Made by a program: the position numbers and the translations under genes. From Chitinophagales bacterium (lineage in GTDB: Bacteria > Bacteroidota > Bacteroidia > Chitinophagales > LD1): a DNA stretch of 64,000 nt. The stretch is from positions 1 to 64,000 of the forward strand of contig JAHBTS010000001.1 of the NCBI GenBank assembly GCA_019638515.1. The letters run 5' to 3'. Below the pieces are notes generated by a model, which did not search any database, was not told where the DNA came from, and saw nothing but the letters and a program-made list of their open reading frames with translations. Positions 14,828-22,901 of the stretch are shown piece after piece. The first letter of the stretch is position 1. Every line of letters begins with the position of its first letter.

Positions 14828-16911
14828 GCCAATAAATTTTGAATTGCTGTTTTTGCCATTTCTGTATGTGGCAGCATTTCTTTTTCTAGTATGCTGTTGA
14901 GTGGAATGGCAGGTGTGTTTACTGCCCCAATAACTTTTATGGGTGCATCTAAGTATTCAAAATAGTTTCCGGCAATTCTTCCGGCAAGCGCTTCGGCAAA
15001 AGAATGTGTAACTGTTTCTTCGGTGAGCACTATTGCTTTGCCATGTTTTTTAATGGCAAGTTCTATGGCGCTGTTGTCTAAAGGGTTCAGGCAGCGTAAA
15101 TCGAGTACTTCAACGTTGCCATCGAAATGCTTGGCAGCATTTAATGCCCAATGCACGCCCATGCCATAAGTAATTACAACCAACGATTCTCCTGCTTCTA
15201 CTTTTTCGGTTGTTGCCTGCAATGCTGTTCTTGCTTTGCCCAAAGGAACTACGTAATGCTCATCCGGTTCGGGTGTTTTAGCTTCTTGTGTGCCCGGAAC
15301 TTTACTCCAATACAAGCCCTTGTGCTCAAAAATTACTACCGGATTAGGGTCGTAAAATGCAGCTTTTAAAAGACCTTTCATGTCGGCAGCATTGCTTGGG
15401 TAGGCAATCTTTACACCTTTTATTTGCAGCACAAAGCTTTCTACACTCGATGAATGGTAAGGTCCTCCGCTACCATAAGCTCCAATGGGAATGCGGTAAA
15501 CGGCACTTACAGGGTATTTACCGTTGCTTAAATAGCAAGAGCGGCTTACTTCGGTAAAAAGCTGGTTGATGCCTGGAAAAATATAATCGGCAAACTGAAT
15601 TTCAACAATAGGCTTACAGCCCACGGCACTCATGCCCACGGTGCTTCCAATAATATAAGCTTCTTGAATAGGTGTGTTAAACACGCGCTTTTCGCCATAT
15701 TTTTTTGCAAGCAAGGCTGCTTCGCGAAACACACCTCCGAGTTCGCCACCCACATCTTGTCCATAGAGCAATGCTTCCGGGTGGCTGCGTAAAATTTCAT
15801 CTACGGCATGTAGTGCGGCATCTACCATTACTACGGTTTCGGCATCATCGGGCTTTCGGTTGCCTGTTTCATTTTCTATGGTTGCCGGTGCAAAAATATG
15901 TTGAGTAAGTGTTTCGGGTTTTGGTTCCGGCTCTGCCAGTGCGCGTTCAAATTCTGCTGCCACAAAAGTGCGGGCTTCTTGTTCCAGCGCTTCTATCTCG
16001 CTTTCGCTGGTGCCAAAGGTTTTTAAATAGGTGCGCAACCAAGTGTAGGGATCGCGCTTGGCATCGTTTTCTAAATCTTCTTTGGGTCTATACCATTCTT
16101 TGCGCACGCCCGATGTGTGGTGGTTGAGCAGCGGCACCTTGGCATGTACCAAATAGGGCTTTCTATCGGTTCGTACGGTAGCTACCACTTCTTGCAAGGT
16201 TTCAAAACAGCTTGCAAAATTGGTTCCGTTTATACTTTTTACGCGCATTCCTTTAAAGCCTTGGGCAAAGTATGGCGCATCTTGTGCTCTAATCTCGGAA
16301 GAGTGGGCAGAAATATCCCATTCATTATCTTGAATAAGATAAATAATAGGATACTGATGCAATACCGCCATTTGTAAGGCTTCGCTTACTTCGCCTTCGG
16401 TAACGGAGCCATCGCCAAGTGAGCAAACTACAATAGGTGCTTCTCCCGGAGGGAAGGTTGCCAAGCCTTGTGTTTCTTTATACTGCAATCCTTGTGCTGT
16501 TCCGGTGGCAGGTATGGCTTGCATGCCGGTGGCAGAACTTTGGTGCGGTATTTTAGGAAGCTGAGCACGGGTAGAAGATGGATGGGCATAGTATGTGCGA
16601 CCTCCGCTAAAATAGTCGGTGCCTTTTGCCAAGAGTTGCAGCATTAAATCGAATGGCGAAAAGCCCATGCCAAGCAGCATGGCATCATCGCGGTAATATG
16701 GGAATACAAAATCCTGAGGTTTTAATTGAAGTGCGGCAGCCAATTGGATGGCTTCGTGCCCGCGCGATGTGGCATGTACATATTTGGCACAAATATCTTT
16801 TCGTTCTTCAAATAGCTCCGCCATTGATTTGGCAATTGCCATAGTGCGAAAAGCTTGAATAAAAACGGTAGTGGAAGTGTTTGCCGGAGTTGGAACCTCG
16901 ATTGCTGCCAT
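14821..16911 (-). CDS. Fused alpha-ketoacid dehydrogenase E1 (alpha plus beta subunits)
   Basis: A 696-residue thiamine-diphosphate enzyme, the decarboxylating E1 of a 2-oxoacid dehydrogenase complex. Residues about 1-330 are the E1 alpha domain, with the TPP motif GDGSVTEGEVSEAL ending in QDN. Residues about 355-696 are the transketolase-like E1 beta domain (EAYIIGSTVGMSAVG, EIQFADYIFPGINQ, GAYGSGGPYHSSS, VVLTEE-like). The two are usually separate genes in pyruvate or branched-chain complexes; fused versions are common in Bacteroidota. No E2 or E3 gene is nearby. Substrate (pyruvate or branched-chain oxoacid) is not resolvable. A -7 element sits only five bases upstream of the start codon. 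Confidence 0.92.
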   Translation of the reverse strand: MAAIEVPTPANTSTTVFIQAFRTMAIAKSMAELFEERKDICAKYVHATSRGHEAIQLAAALQLKPQDFVFPYYRDDAMLLGMGFSPFDLMLQLLAKGTDYFSGGRTYYAHPSSTRAQLPKIPHQSSATGMQAIPATGTAQGLQYKETQGLATFPPGEAPIVVCSLGDGSVTEGEVSEALQMAVLHQYPIIYLIQDNEWDISAHSSEIRAQDAPYFAQGFKGMRVKSINGTNFASCFETLQEVVATVRTDRKPYLVHAKVPLLNHHTSGVRKEWYRPKEDLENDAKRDPYTWLRTYLKTFGTSESEIEALEQEARTFVAAEFERALAEPEPKPETLTQHIFAPATIENETGNRKPDDAETVVMVDAALHAVDEILRSHPEALLYGQDVGGELGGVFREAALLAKKYGEKRVFNTPIQEAYIIGSTVGMSAVGCKPIVEIQFADYIFPGINQLFTEVSRSCYLSNGKYPVSAVYRIPIGAYGSGGPYHSSSVESFVLQIKGVKIAYPSNAADMKGLLKAAFYDPNPVVIFEHKGLYWSKVPGTQEAKTPEPDEHYVVPLGKARTALQATTEKVEAGESLVVITYGMGVHWALNAAKHFDGNVEVLDLRCLNPLDNSAIELAIKKHGKAIVLTEETVTHSFAEALAGRIAGNYFEYLDAPIKVIGAVNTPAIPLNSILEKEMLPHTEMAKTAIQNLLAW

Positions 16912-16915
16912 AAGG

Positions 16916-16923
16916 CAAACATA
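16916..16923 (-). promoter_or_regulatory. Predicted -7 element giving a leaderless or near-leaderless E1 mRNA
   Basis: On the minus strand this reads TATGTTTG, an exact TAnnTTTG. The E1 start codon begins five bases further on, so transcription would begin at or within a base or two of the ATG. The tRNA terminator lies just upstream at 16939-16961. Confidence 0.5.
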
Positions 16924-16938
16924 GCAACATAAAATAAA

Positions 16939-16961
16939 AAACCCGCGTTTGGCGCGGGTTT
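16939..16961 (-). terminator. Rho-independent terminator after the CAU tRNA
   Basis: A nine base-pair GC-rich stem (AAACCCGCG / CGCGGGTTT) with a five-base loop. On the minus strand it is followed by TTTTTTATTTT, so it ends the tRNA transcript that comes from 17052. Confidence 0.85.
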
Positions 16962-16978
16962 AGGTGTTTGGTGTGTAG

Positions 16979-17052
16979 TGGTCCCACTTGGGATCGAACC
17001 AAGGACCCCCTGATTATGAGTCAGGTGCTCTAACCGTCTGAGCTATAGGACC
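16979..17052 (-). tRNA. tRNA with CAU anticodon (Ile2 or elongator Met)
   Basis: A 74-base cloverleaf on the minus strand: acceptor GGTCCTA/TGGGACC with discriminator A, D-stem GCTC/GAGC, anticodon stem CCTGA/TCAGG with loop CTCATAA (anticodon CAT), and T-arm CTTGG-TTCGATC-CCAAG. It is not an initiator: position 1 is paired and there are no three G-C pairs next to the loop. C4 and C5 in the acceptor are features that favour lysidine-modified Ile2 over Met in E. coli, but this rule may not carry over. CCA is not encoded. Confidence 0.93.
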
Positions 17053-17259
17053 TAAAAAGAACATTTACGATTTTTGCAGTAACCAATCCTTGATGCAGCA
17101 AGGCTTAAGTGATACCATTTGCAAAACTGGGCAGCAAAAATAAAATAAAGAACTTTTTAAAGCGCGGCAAAACTAAAAAAGTTAATCATGTTTTGTCATA
17201 GAAAAGTTAAAATAATATGAAGTTGGAAGAAAAGCTATTGTTAATGCAACTATTTTCAT

Positions 17260-17267
17260 TTCCTTTG
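17260..17267 (+). promoter_or_regulatory. Possible -7 element
   Basis: TTCCTTTG differs from TAnnTTTG at the second base. It lies 49 bases before the start of the secreted protein at 17317. The region 17053-17316 holds nothing else I can identify. Confidence 0.3.
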
Positions 17268-17316
17268 TAGTCCTTTTTAAAAATTTTCAACTTAAACAAA
17301 ACAAAAGGTTATTAAA

Positions 17317-19284
17317 ATGAAAAGTTCACTACTTTCAGCTTTTTGTGCTTCATTATTGGTAAGTGCAGGTTTTGCGCAAAGCAGCAATATGCAACTGCCA
17401 AGTGGCACAACCAAGGGCAACCCAAAATTATTCCAAATGCCAAAATCTGTTGCTACCCAACTTAAAGGTATTGGAAGTGCAAGAGCAGCACAAGACACTT
17501 TTATTTTAGATTACCCATCGGTAGATGAATTTAATGCTACGAATAGCGGTATTGATTTTGTGCCGAATTATGCAGAGGCTATAAACGAAAGAAACGATTC
17601 TTCAAACTTTCTTTCTGCAAGAACAGCAGCTGTTCTTTTCGATACTTTGATTTACCAAGATGTGGTTACTGGCGATTTCACTAAAACAACGCCTATTTCA
17701 AAAGCTACGTTATCTATCGATACTGTATTCATGATATATAACTACCCGGCTGCACCTGCAAACCCAACTACAGATAATTTAACTGTGAATATTTACAAGT
17801 GGCCTATAGCATTATCTAATAATGGAGGTTACAATAGTGTAGTTACCAGTACACCAATTTTTACTAAAACATATTCTGATAGTGTTTTAGCTACTTTGGT
17901 TACTGCTCCAACTGCATTGAATGTTTTAAGCGTACCGGTAGGTATAACTTTAAACAAGGGCGATAAATTCTTTGTTACTGTTTCTTACGATGCAGATACT
18001 GCAAGCAAGTTTTCTTTGGCCTGTGCTTTTGCCGATTCTTGTGGCGACCAAAGTTTACTTTTCAGACGCTCTACTCTTCCGGGTCGTTCGTTTTACTATG
18101 CTAACTTGAGTGCAAATTCAGGATGGGATAACGGTTCTTTGTCTGTAGGTACAATGCCTGCAAGTTGCAGATTTTGGCTTTGGCAAAACTGGCAAATTCT
18201 ACCATTGGTTAGAGCTAATGTAGATTTTGGCGTGTCTGCTAAAGCATCTAAAACTATTGCTTGCCCTGGCGATCAAATAACATTAACTGCTAGCGGTTTT
18301 GGTAGTAACGACATTACTTACGAATGGCATACCAGCAGAGGTACACTTTCTACTCCTAACGATATAGAAACTACATTAACTACAGACTCAACTACAGCTG
18401 TTTATGTAGTGGCTACAGATAATACTAGCGGTACAAAAGATACTTCTCGCCTTACTGTTGTTTTCAGAGGAGTAAACATCTCTATCAATGGAGGTCAGCC
18501 GGTTCAAATCCAATGTAATGCTAAAGGTACTTTAACTGCTACTTTAAGCGGATTTACTTCTGGCTCAAAAAGCTATACTTGGAAAAGACCGGTAGGTGCC
18601 GATACTACTACAACTACTGCTGCTTTGGGTGGATTAAATCCTGGCAACTACAGTGTTACTGTTACAAACAGTGCTGGTTGTACTGCTTCTACTACTGCAT
18701 CAATTGTTTATCCTGATGTGAACAATACTGTAAGTTTTACACTTACTCCTGATGTATCTCCTGCTGCCGGAGTTCAAGTTTGTATCAACAAACCTGTTAC
18801 ACTTACCAATACTTCTACCGGCCAAACCGGATGGAATGCTACTTGGTATGTTGGAAGCAACGATGTTGGTGTAGGAAATACTAATACATACACCTTTACT
18901 TCTGCGGGCAAGTTTAATGTACGCGTAGAGGCAGATAGTGCAGGTTGCGTATTCTCTTCTCCTTCTACTGAAGTTACTGTATTATCTAGCTCAAACAGTG
19001 CATGTGTATCAGCCATCAGCGATGTTAAGTTTGAAAGCAACGTTTCATTGTTGCCAAACCCTGCTGCAGGTAATGTAACTTTAACTGTAAACGGTGTTGA
19101 AAAAGCAGTATCTGTAAAAGTTTACAATGTAATTGGTTCTGAAGTTGCTCACTACAACTTTAGCGATGCAAGCACTACACTTGTTAAAAATATAAGCGTA
19201 GAGAACTTCGCAAACGGAACATACTTAGTAAAAGTTGAAAGCAACGGAAAAACAGCTATCAAACGCTTAATCGTTAATCACTAA
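17317..19284 (+). CDS. Secreted protein with PKD-like domains and T9SS type A sorting domain
   Basis: A 655-residue exported protein. Residues 1-20 are a signal peptide (VSAGFAQ). An N-terminal region of about 290 residues has no family I recognise and contains beta-rich DTVFMIYNYP-like segments. From about residue 305 there are Ig/PKD-like units (ACPGDQITLTASGFGS, IQCNAKGTLTATLSGF, VCINKPVTLTNTSTG). The last 80 residues are a type A sorting domain starting SLLPNPAAGNVTLTV and ending in KRLIVNH. The codon pattern differs slightly from its neighbours, with more regular GCT/ACT/TCT codons, as in highly expressed genes. It has its own terminator. Confidence 0.88.
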   Translation: MKSSLLSAFCASLLVSAGFAQSSNMQLPSGTTKGNPKLFQMPKSVATQLKGIGSARAAQDTFILDYPSVDEFNATNSGIDFVPNYAEAINERNDSSNFLSARTAAVLFDTLIYQDVVTGDFTKTTPISKATLSIDTVFMIYNYPAAPANPTTDNLTVNIYKWPIALSNNGGYNSVVTSTPIFTKTYSDSVLATLVTAPTALNVLSVPVGITLNKGDKFFVTVSYDADTASKFSLACAFADSCGDQSLLFRRSTLPGRSFYYANLSANSGWDNGSLSVGTMPASCRFWLWQNWQILPLVRANVDFGVSAKASKTIACPGDQITLTASGFGSNDITYEWHTSRGTLSTPNDIETTLTTDSTTAVYVVATDNTSGTKDTSRLTVVFRGVNISINGGQPVQIQCNAKGTLTATLSGFTSGSKSYTWKRPVGADTTTTTAALGGLNPGNYSVTVTNSAGCTASTTASIVYPDVNNTVSFTLTPDVSPAAGVQVCINKPVTLTNTSTGQTGWNATWYVGSNDVGVGNTNTYTFTSAGKFNVRVEADSAGCVFSSPSTEVTVLSSSNSACVSAISDVKFESNVSLLPNPAAGNVTLTVNGVEKAVSVKVYNVIGSEVAHYNFSDASTTLVKNISVENFANGTYLVKVESNGKTAIKRLIVNH

Positions 19285-19307
19285 TACTATTTAAAACATT
19301 TGTTTTG

Positions 19308-19341
19308 GAATGCCTCTCAAATTGAGAGGCATTCTTTTTTT
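19308..19341 (+). terminator. Rho-independent terminator
   Basis: GAATGCCTCTC and GAGAGGCATTC form an 11 base-pair stem around AAATT and are followed by seven T. It ends the transcript of the T9SS cargo gene at 17317. Confidence 0.92.
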
Positions 19342-19429
19342 GTATGCAATAGAAAACAGCCTTTTTCCTATTCACAACAATTTTGTGTGCAAGTGGAGAA
19401 CTGTTTCTATATAATACATGGAATGCCAT

Positions 19430-19437
19430 TAAGTTTG
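19430..19437 (+). promoter_or_regulatory. Predicted -7 promoter element
   Basis: TAAGTTTG is an exact TAnnTTTG. It supports the metallo-hydrolase start at 19457 over the Met at 19439, which would lie at the transcription start itself. Confidence 0.5.
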
Positions 19438-19456
19438 TATGCTAAACTGTGTAAAA

Positions 19457-20137
19457 ATGAAATTTACTTATTACGGTCATGCATGTTTTGGAGTAGAAAT
19501 AAATGGGAAGCACTTGCTTTTCGATCCGTTTATTACATACAACGAATTGGCAAAGGAGGTAAATGTAAATACCATACCGGCTGATTATATTTTTATTTCG
19601 CACGGGCATCAAGATCATATTGCCGATGCGGTTGCCATTGCACAGCGCACAGGCGCATTGGTAGTAGGCAGTTGGGAGGTGATTGAATGGGTGGGTAAAC
19701 AAGGAGTTAAGAATGTTCATCCAATGAATACAGGCGGCAAAAAAGTATTCGATTTTGGTTGGGTAAAATGTACAGTAGCTCAGCACAGCAGTAGTTTCCC
19801 GGATGGTAGTTATGCAGGGAATCCAATGGGTTTTTTGGTAGAAGCCGAAGGTAAATCGTTTTACTTTGCAGGCGATACTGCACTTACGTTGGATATGCAG
19901 TTGATTCCAAAATGGGCGAAAGTGCAAGTTGCATTACTTCCAATTGGCGATAATTTTACAATGGATTACACAGATGCGGCCATTGCAGCCGAATTTGTTC
20001 AATGTAAGAAAGTAATTGGGTTGCATTATGATACTTTTGGATTCATTAAAATAGACCAAAAAGCAGCCGTAGAATATTTTAAAGCAAAGGGATTGGAGTT
20101 GGTGCTCTTACCCATTGCACAAAGCATTACTATTTAA
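19457..20137 (+). CDS. UPF0173 metallo-beta-lactamase-fold hydrolase
   Basis: A 226-residue cytosolic metal-dependent hydrolase. The signature HGHQDHI gives the metal-binding histidines. Further motifs are MKFTYYGHACFGVE at the N-terminus, FYFAGDTALTLDM and IGLHYDTFGFI near the C-terminus, all typical of the UPF0173 (YtkL-like) group. The biological substrate of this group is unknown. It is followed nine bases later by parA on the same strand and probably shares its transcript. Confidence 0.9.
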   Translation: MKFTYYGHACFGVEINGKHLLFDPFITYNELAKEVNVNTIPADYIFISHGHQDHIADAVAIAQRTGALVVGSWEVIEWVGKQGVKNVHPMNTGGKKVFDFGWVKCTVAQHSSSFPDGSYAGNPMGFLVEAEGKSFYFAGDTALTLDMQLIPKWAKVQVALLPIGDNFTMDYTDAAIAAEFVQCKKVIGLHYDTFGFIKIDQKAAVEYFKAKGLELVLLPIAQSITI

Positions 20138-20146
20138 TTAAGAACT

Positions 20147-20944
20147 ATGTCTAAAATAATAACATTAGCCAATCAAAAAGGAGGTGTTGGAAAAACTACC
20201 AGCGCCATCAATATTGCAGCCAGCCTTGCTGTGTTGGAATATAAAGTATTGTTGGTAGATGCAGACCCACAGGCTAATGCCACATCGGGGGTTGGGTTCG
20301 ATCCTAAAGAAATTGAACACAGCCTTTACGATTGCCTTGTGAATGATTTGCCTGCCAAAGACGCTGTTATTGCAACCGAAACACCCAACCTTAGTTTACT
20401 GCCTTCGCATGTGGATTTGGTGGGTGCCGAGATAGAGCTTATCAATCGCCCCAACCGCGAAATGATTTTTAAGCAACTCTTGGCAGAGATAAAAGATGCT
20501 TTCGACTTCGTTATTATTGATTGTTCACCTTCGCTTGGTTTAATTACGGTAAATGCACTTACGGCAGCCAATTCGGTACTTATTCCTGTGCAATGTGAGT
20601 ACTTTGCATTAGAAGGTTTGGGCAAGTTACTCAACACTATTAAAATAGTTCAATCGCGTTTGAACCCCGATTTAGAAATAGAAGGTATTGTACTTACCAT
20701 GTTTGATCCGCGGTTAAGATTGAGCAATCAGGTAGTAGATGAGATACGAAGACATTTTGAAGAAATAGTGTTTAAAACAGCCATTCATCGCAATACGCGT
20801 TTGGGCGAGGCACCAAGTTTTGGAAAGCCCGCCATTGTGTATGATGCAGAAAGCAAAGGCAGTATAAATTACATGAGCCTTGTGCGAGAACTGCTTGCGC
20901 GCAACGGTATGGGTACCTTTGAAGAAGAAGGGCAGGAAGAGTAA
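20147..20944 (+). CDS. parA: ParA/Soj family chromosome-partition ATPase
   Basis: A 265-residue deviant-Walker ATPase. The P-loop is NQKGGVGKTTSAINIA near the N-terminus, the Walker A' region is VDADPQANAT and Walker B is FVIIDCSPSLGL. The close match to Soj, including HRNTRLGEAPSFGKPA near the end, indicates the chromosomal type rather than a plasmid or MinD type. It normally acts with ParB at parS to move origins apart. Here parB does not follow; a strong terminator comes directly after the stop codon. The upstream neighbour is the UPF0173 hydrolase. Confidence 0.93.
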   Translation: MSKIITLANQKGGVGKTTSAINIAASLAVLEYKVLLVDADPQANATSGVGFDPKEIEHSLYDCLVNDLPAKDAVIATETPNLSLLPSHVDLVGAEIELINRPNREMIFKQLLAEIKDAFDFVIIDCSPSLGLITVNALTAANSVLIPVQCEYFALEGLGKLLNTIKIVQSRLNPDLEIEGIVLTMFDPRLRLSNQVVDEIRRHFEEIVFKTAIHRNTRLGEAPSFGKPAIVYDAESKGSINYMSLVRELLARNGMGTFEEEGQEE

Positions 20945-20963
20945 AGTATATAAGTAGCTATGT

Positions 20964-21008
20964 AAACAAACAAAAAGAGCGGGCTTTGCCCGCTCTTTTT
21001 GTTTGTTT
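20964..21008. terminator. Strong bidirectional terminator between convergent genes
   Basis: A perfect 21 base-pair inverted repeat with a TTT loop. The core is AAAAAGAGCGGGC/GCCCGCTCTTTTT, so U-tracts arise on both strands. It can end parA and the minus-strand DUF4476 gene. Confidence 0.95.
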
Positions 21009-21019
21009 GTCTTTTAATT

Positions 21020-21952
21020 TTAGTTGTTGCTAATGAATTGGTTTAAATCATCCACGCTACTGCTAAAGCCAAATACATCATTTACTTTAAAATAATTGCT
21101 TTGGTCTGTACAGCGGCTGTAGGCAAATTTTGCAAAGTCTAGCTTAGATTGCTCAAAGCCAAATGATTTGCAGATTTGAACTATTTGTGCAGCAGAAAGG
21201 CATTGCTTGCCGGCAATAGCTTTGGCAGTTGAAAGTTTTGTTTCGTCAAACCCTTGCTTGCCAATACTGCTTAAAGCACTTTGGAAATCGCCCGAAGCCA
21301 TTGGGTAAGTACCGTTGCAGCCAACAGCTTGGTGATGGTGGGTGTGTGTAGGCTCAGGAGTGCCGGTAGTGGTAGTAGTGGTGGTGGTGCGGGTAGTGGT
21401 GGTGGTAGTACCGTTTAGTAAGGGGTCGTTGATAGTAACATTTACGCCAACTCCGGGAATGCCCATGTTTACATTTACATTTTCGGTGGTGCCGGTTGTA
21501 GTAGTGGTTTGTTGTATTACAGTGGTAGTATTCGGAGTCGGAGGTGTTGGTTGTCCGTAATGCACAACGGTAACATTGCTTGGAGCTACATAACCTTGCT
21601 GCACGGGCACCATAGAGAAGTAATTCAATTTAGGTTTGCCGGTTTTATCCTTTCTTATTTTGTAGGTAACATCCATAAACTTACCATCGGCATCGGCAAT
21701 TGCTAAGTAGTTTTTATTGATTTCAAGTAGTGTTTTGTCTTCAAATACAATTTTGGCATTGTAGTAAGGTTGGTTTAAATCTTCAATTCTAAGATTGGTT
21801 TGTGCCGTGTTATTTTGTCGCTCACCATTTAGCACTAAAAAGAACTTGTCGCCATCTTCCGAAAAAATAGTAAGATGCCCTACCGGTACGGGCTGCGCGT
21901 TTACAAAAGCTGTAAACATAAGCATGAATGAAAGTGTAAATAAATGTTTCAT
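21020..21952 (-). CDS. Secreted DUF4476 protein with Thr-rich linker
   Basis: A 310-residue exported protein. Residues 1-19 form a signal peptide (FVNAQ). The N-terminal part (about 20-125) is a beta-rich domain beginning GHLTIFSEDGDKFFLVLNG, common in Bacteroidota. A low-complexity linker follows with long Thr runs and a HTHHH stretch (about residues 138-205). The C-terminal DUF4476 domain (about 215-305) has the family pattern FxxxLSSIGKQGFDETKL, QICKSFGFEQSKLDFAKFAY and CTDQSNYFKVNDVFGFSSS. DUF4476 has no known function. The Thr linker could be glycosylated, but that is speculation. Confidence 0.88.
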   Translation of the reverse strand: MKHLFTLSFMLMFTAFVNAQPVPVGHLTIFSEDGDKFFLVLNGERQNNTAQTNLRIEDLNQPYYNAKIVFEDKTLLEINKNYLAIADADGKFMDVTYKIRKDKTGKPKLNYFSMVPVQQGYVAPSNVTVVHYGQPTPPTPNTTTVIQQTTTTTGTTENVNVNMGIPGVGVNVTINDPLLNGTTTTTTRTTTTTTTTGTPEPTHTHHHQAVGCNGTYPMASGDFQSALSSIGKQGFDETKLSTAKAIAGKQCLSAAQIVQICKSFGFEQSKLDFAKFAYSRCTDQSNYFKVNDVFGFSSSVDDLNQFISNN

Positions 21953-22035
21953 ATAACTGTTGTTTTAAATTTTTATCTGCGATTTTGTTTTACACTAAAG
22001 GATTAAAACCGGATTTCTATTAACTTTTTTTGAAG

Positions 22036-22698
22036 CTACTTTTTAGCGGTTTTCTGTTTGAACATTTCAATTATTATAGGTAGTACCGAAACAAACACAA
22101 TACCCAAAATAAATTTCTCTAAATGCTTTTCAATAAAGGGACCTACCACCGGAACTTGCCCTAATAAGTATCCCGCCAATGTAACGCCACCAACCCAAAG
22201 AATTCCTCCAACAATATTGTATGAAAAGAATACCTTGAAATTCATCTTCCCTACTCCGGCTACAAATGGAGCAATAGTGCGAACTATAGGAACAAAGCGA
22301 GCCAGGATAATAGCTTTGGAGCCATTCTTTTCAAAAAATTCGTGTGTTTGATCCAGCCATTGTTGCTTTACTAAAGGTTTACCTTTAAACTTCCACGACA
22401 GTACCCGCTCATTAAAAAATTTGCCTACAAAATAATTTACATTATCGCCTAAGATGGCAGCCACCAACAGTATTGGAATAAGTAGCCACACATTTAAGCC
22501 ATTGGGTTGGGCGCACAGCAATCCGGCAGTAAATAACAGCGAATCGCCAGGCAAAAGCGGAAAGACTACCAAGCCTGTTTCTACAAAAATAATAAGGAAA
22601 AGAATAACATACACCCAAGTGCCATATTCTTGAAACAAATGTAGCAGCACATCCTTAGTGTGCGTTAGCAACTCAATAAAAAACTGAATATATTCCAT
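22036..22698 (-). CDS. DedA family membrane protein
   Basis: A 220-residue polytopic membrane protein of the DedA/VTT family, linked to undecaprenyl-phosphate or phospholipid flipping and envelope homeostasis. Landmarks are FVETGLVVFPLLPGDSLLF, the GDNVNYFVGKFF motif and FFEKNGSKAIILARFVPIVRTIAPFVAG, which carries the conserved F-x-R-x-x-P-x-x-R-T pattern. The frame is open 22 codons further upstream, but a clear minus-strand -7 element at 22706-22713 sits within that stretch, so the start is placed at MEYIQFF. The mRNA leader would be very short. Confidence 0.9.
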   Translation of the reverse strand: MEYIQFFIELLTHTKDVLLHLFQEYGTWVYVILFLIIFVETGLVVFPLLPGDSLLFTAGLLCAQPNGLNVWLLIPILLVAAILGDNVNYFVGKFFNERVLSWKFKGKPLVKQQWLDQTHEFFEKNGSKAIILARFVPIVRTIAPFVAGVGKMNFKVFFSYNIVGGILWVGGVTLAGYLLGQVPVVGPFIEKHLEKFILGIVFVSVLPIIIEMFKQKTAKK

Positions 22699-22705
22699 AA
22701 GCGCA

Positions 22706-22713
22706 CGAAAGTA
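22706..22713 (-). promoter_or_regulatory. Predicted -7 promoter element for dedA
   Basis: On the minus strand this reads TACTTTCG. The DedA start codon is seven bases beyond it, implying a leader of only a few bases. Confidence 0.45.
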
Positions 22714-22784
22714 ACTATTTACCATTATGCACCTATAAATCTTTGCCGTTTGCATTGAGTGCAAATATCATTCAGCGGTATGTG

Positions 22785-22813
22785 TTGTTGAAAGTCAATA
22801 TGGTGTATTTTTG
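22785..22813 (+). promoter_or_regulatory. Predicted Bacteroidota promoter
   Basis: TTG at 22785-22787 and TATTTTTG at 22806-22813 are separated by 18 bases, close to consensus spacing. The promoter would drive the unknown helical protein gene 88 bases downstream. Confidence 0.45.
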
Positions 22814-22901
22814 ATAGGTTGAAATTTTTTCTTTCTGATAAATGCTATATTTTAAAACAATCTTGTATGTATATTTATGTAAAAAATGAGTTCATAAAAA
22901 C

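Noticed and set aside
21342-21560. Plus-strand poly-valine open frame
   Set aside because: It is the reverse of the Thr-rich linker of the DUF4476 protein. Low-complexity codons keep the opposite frame open.
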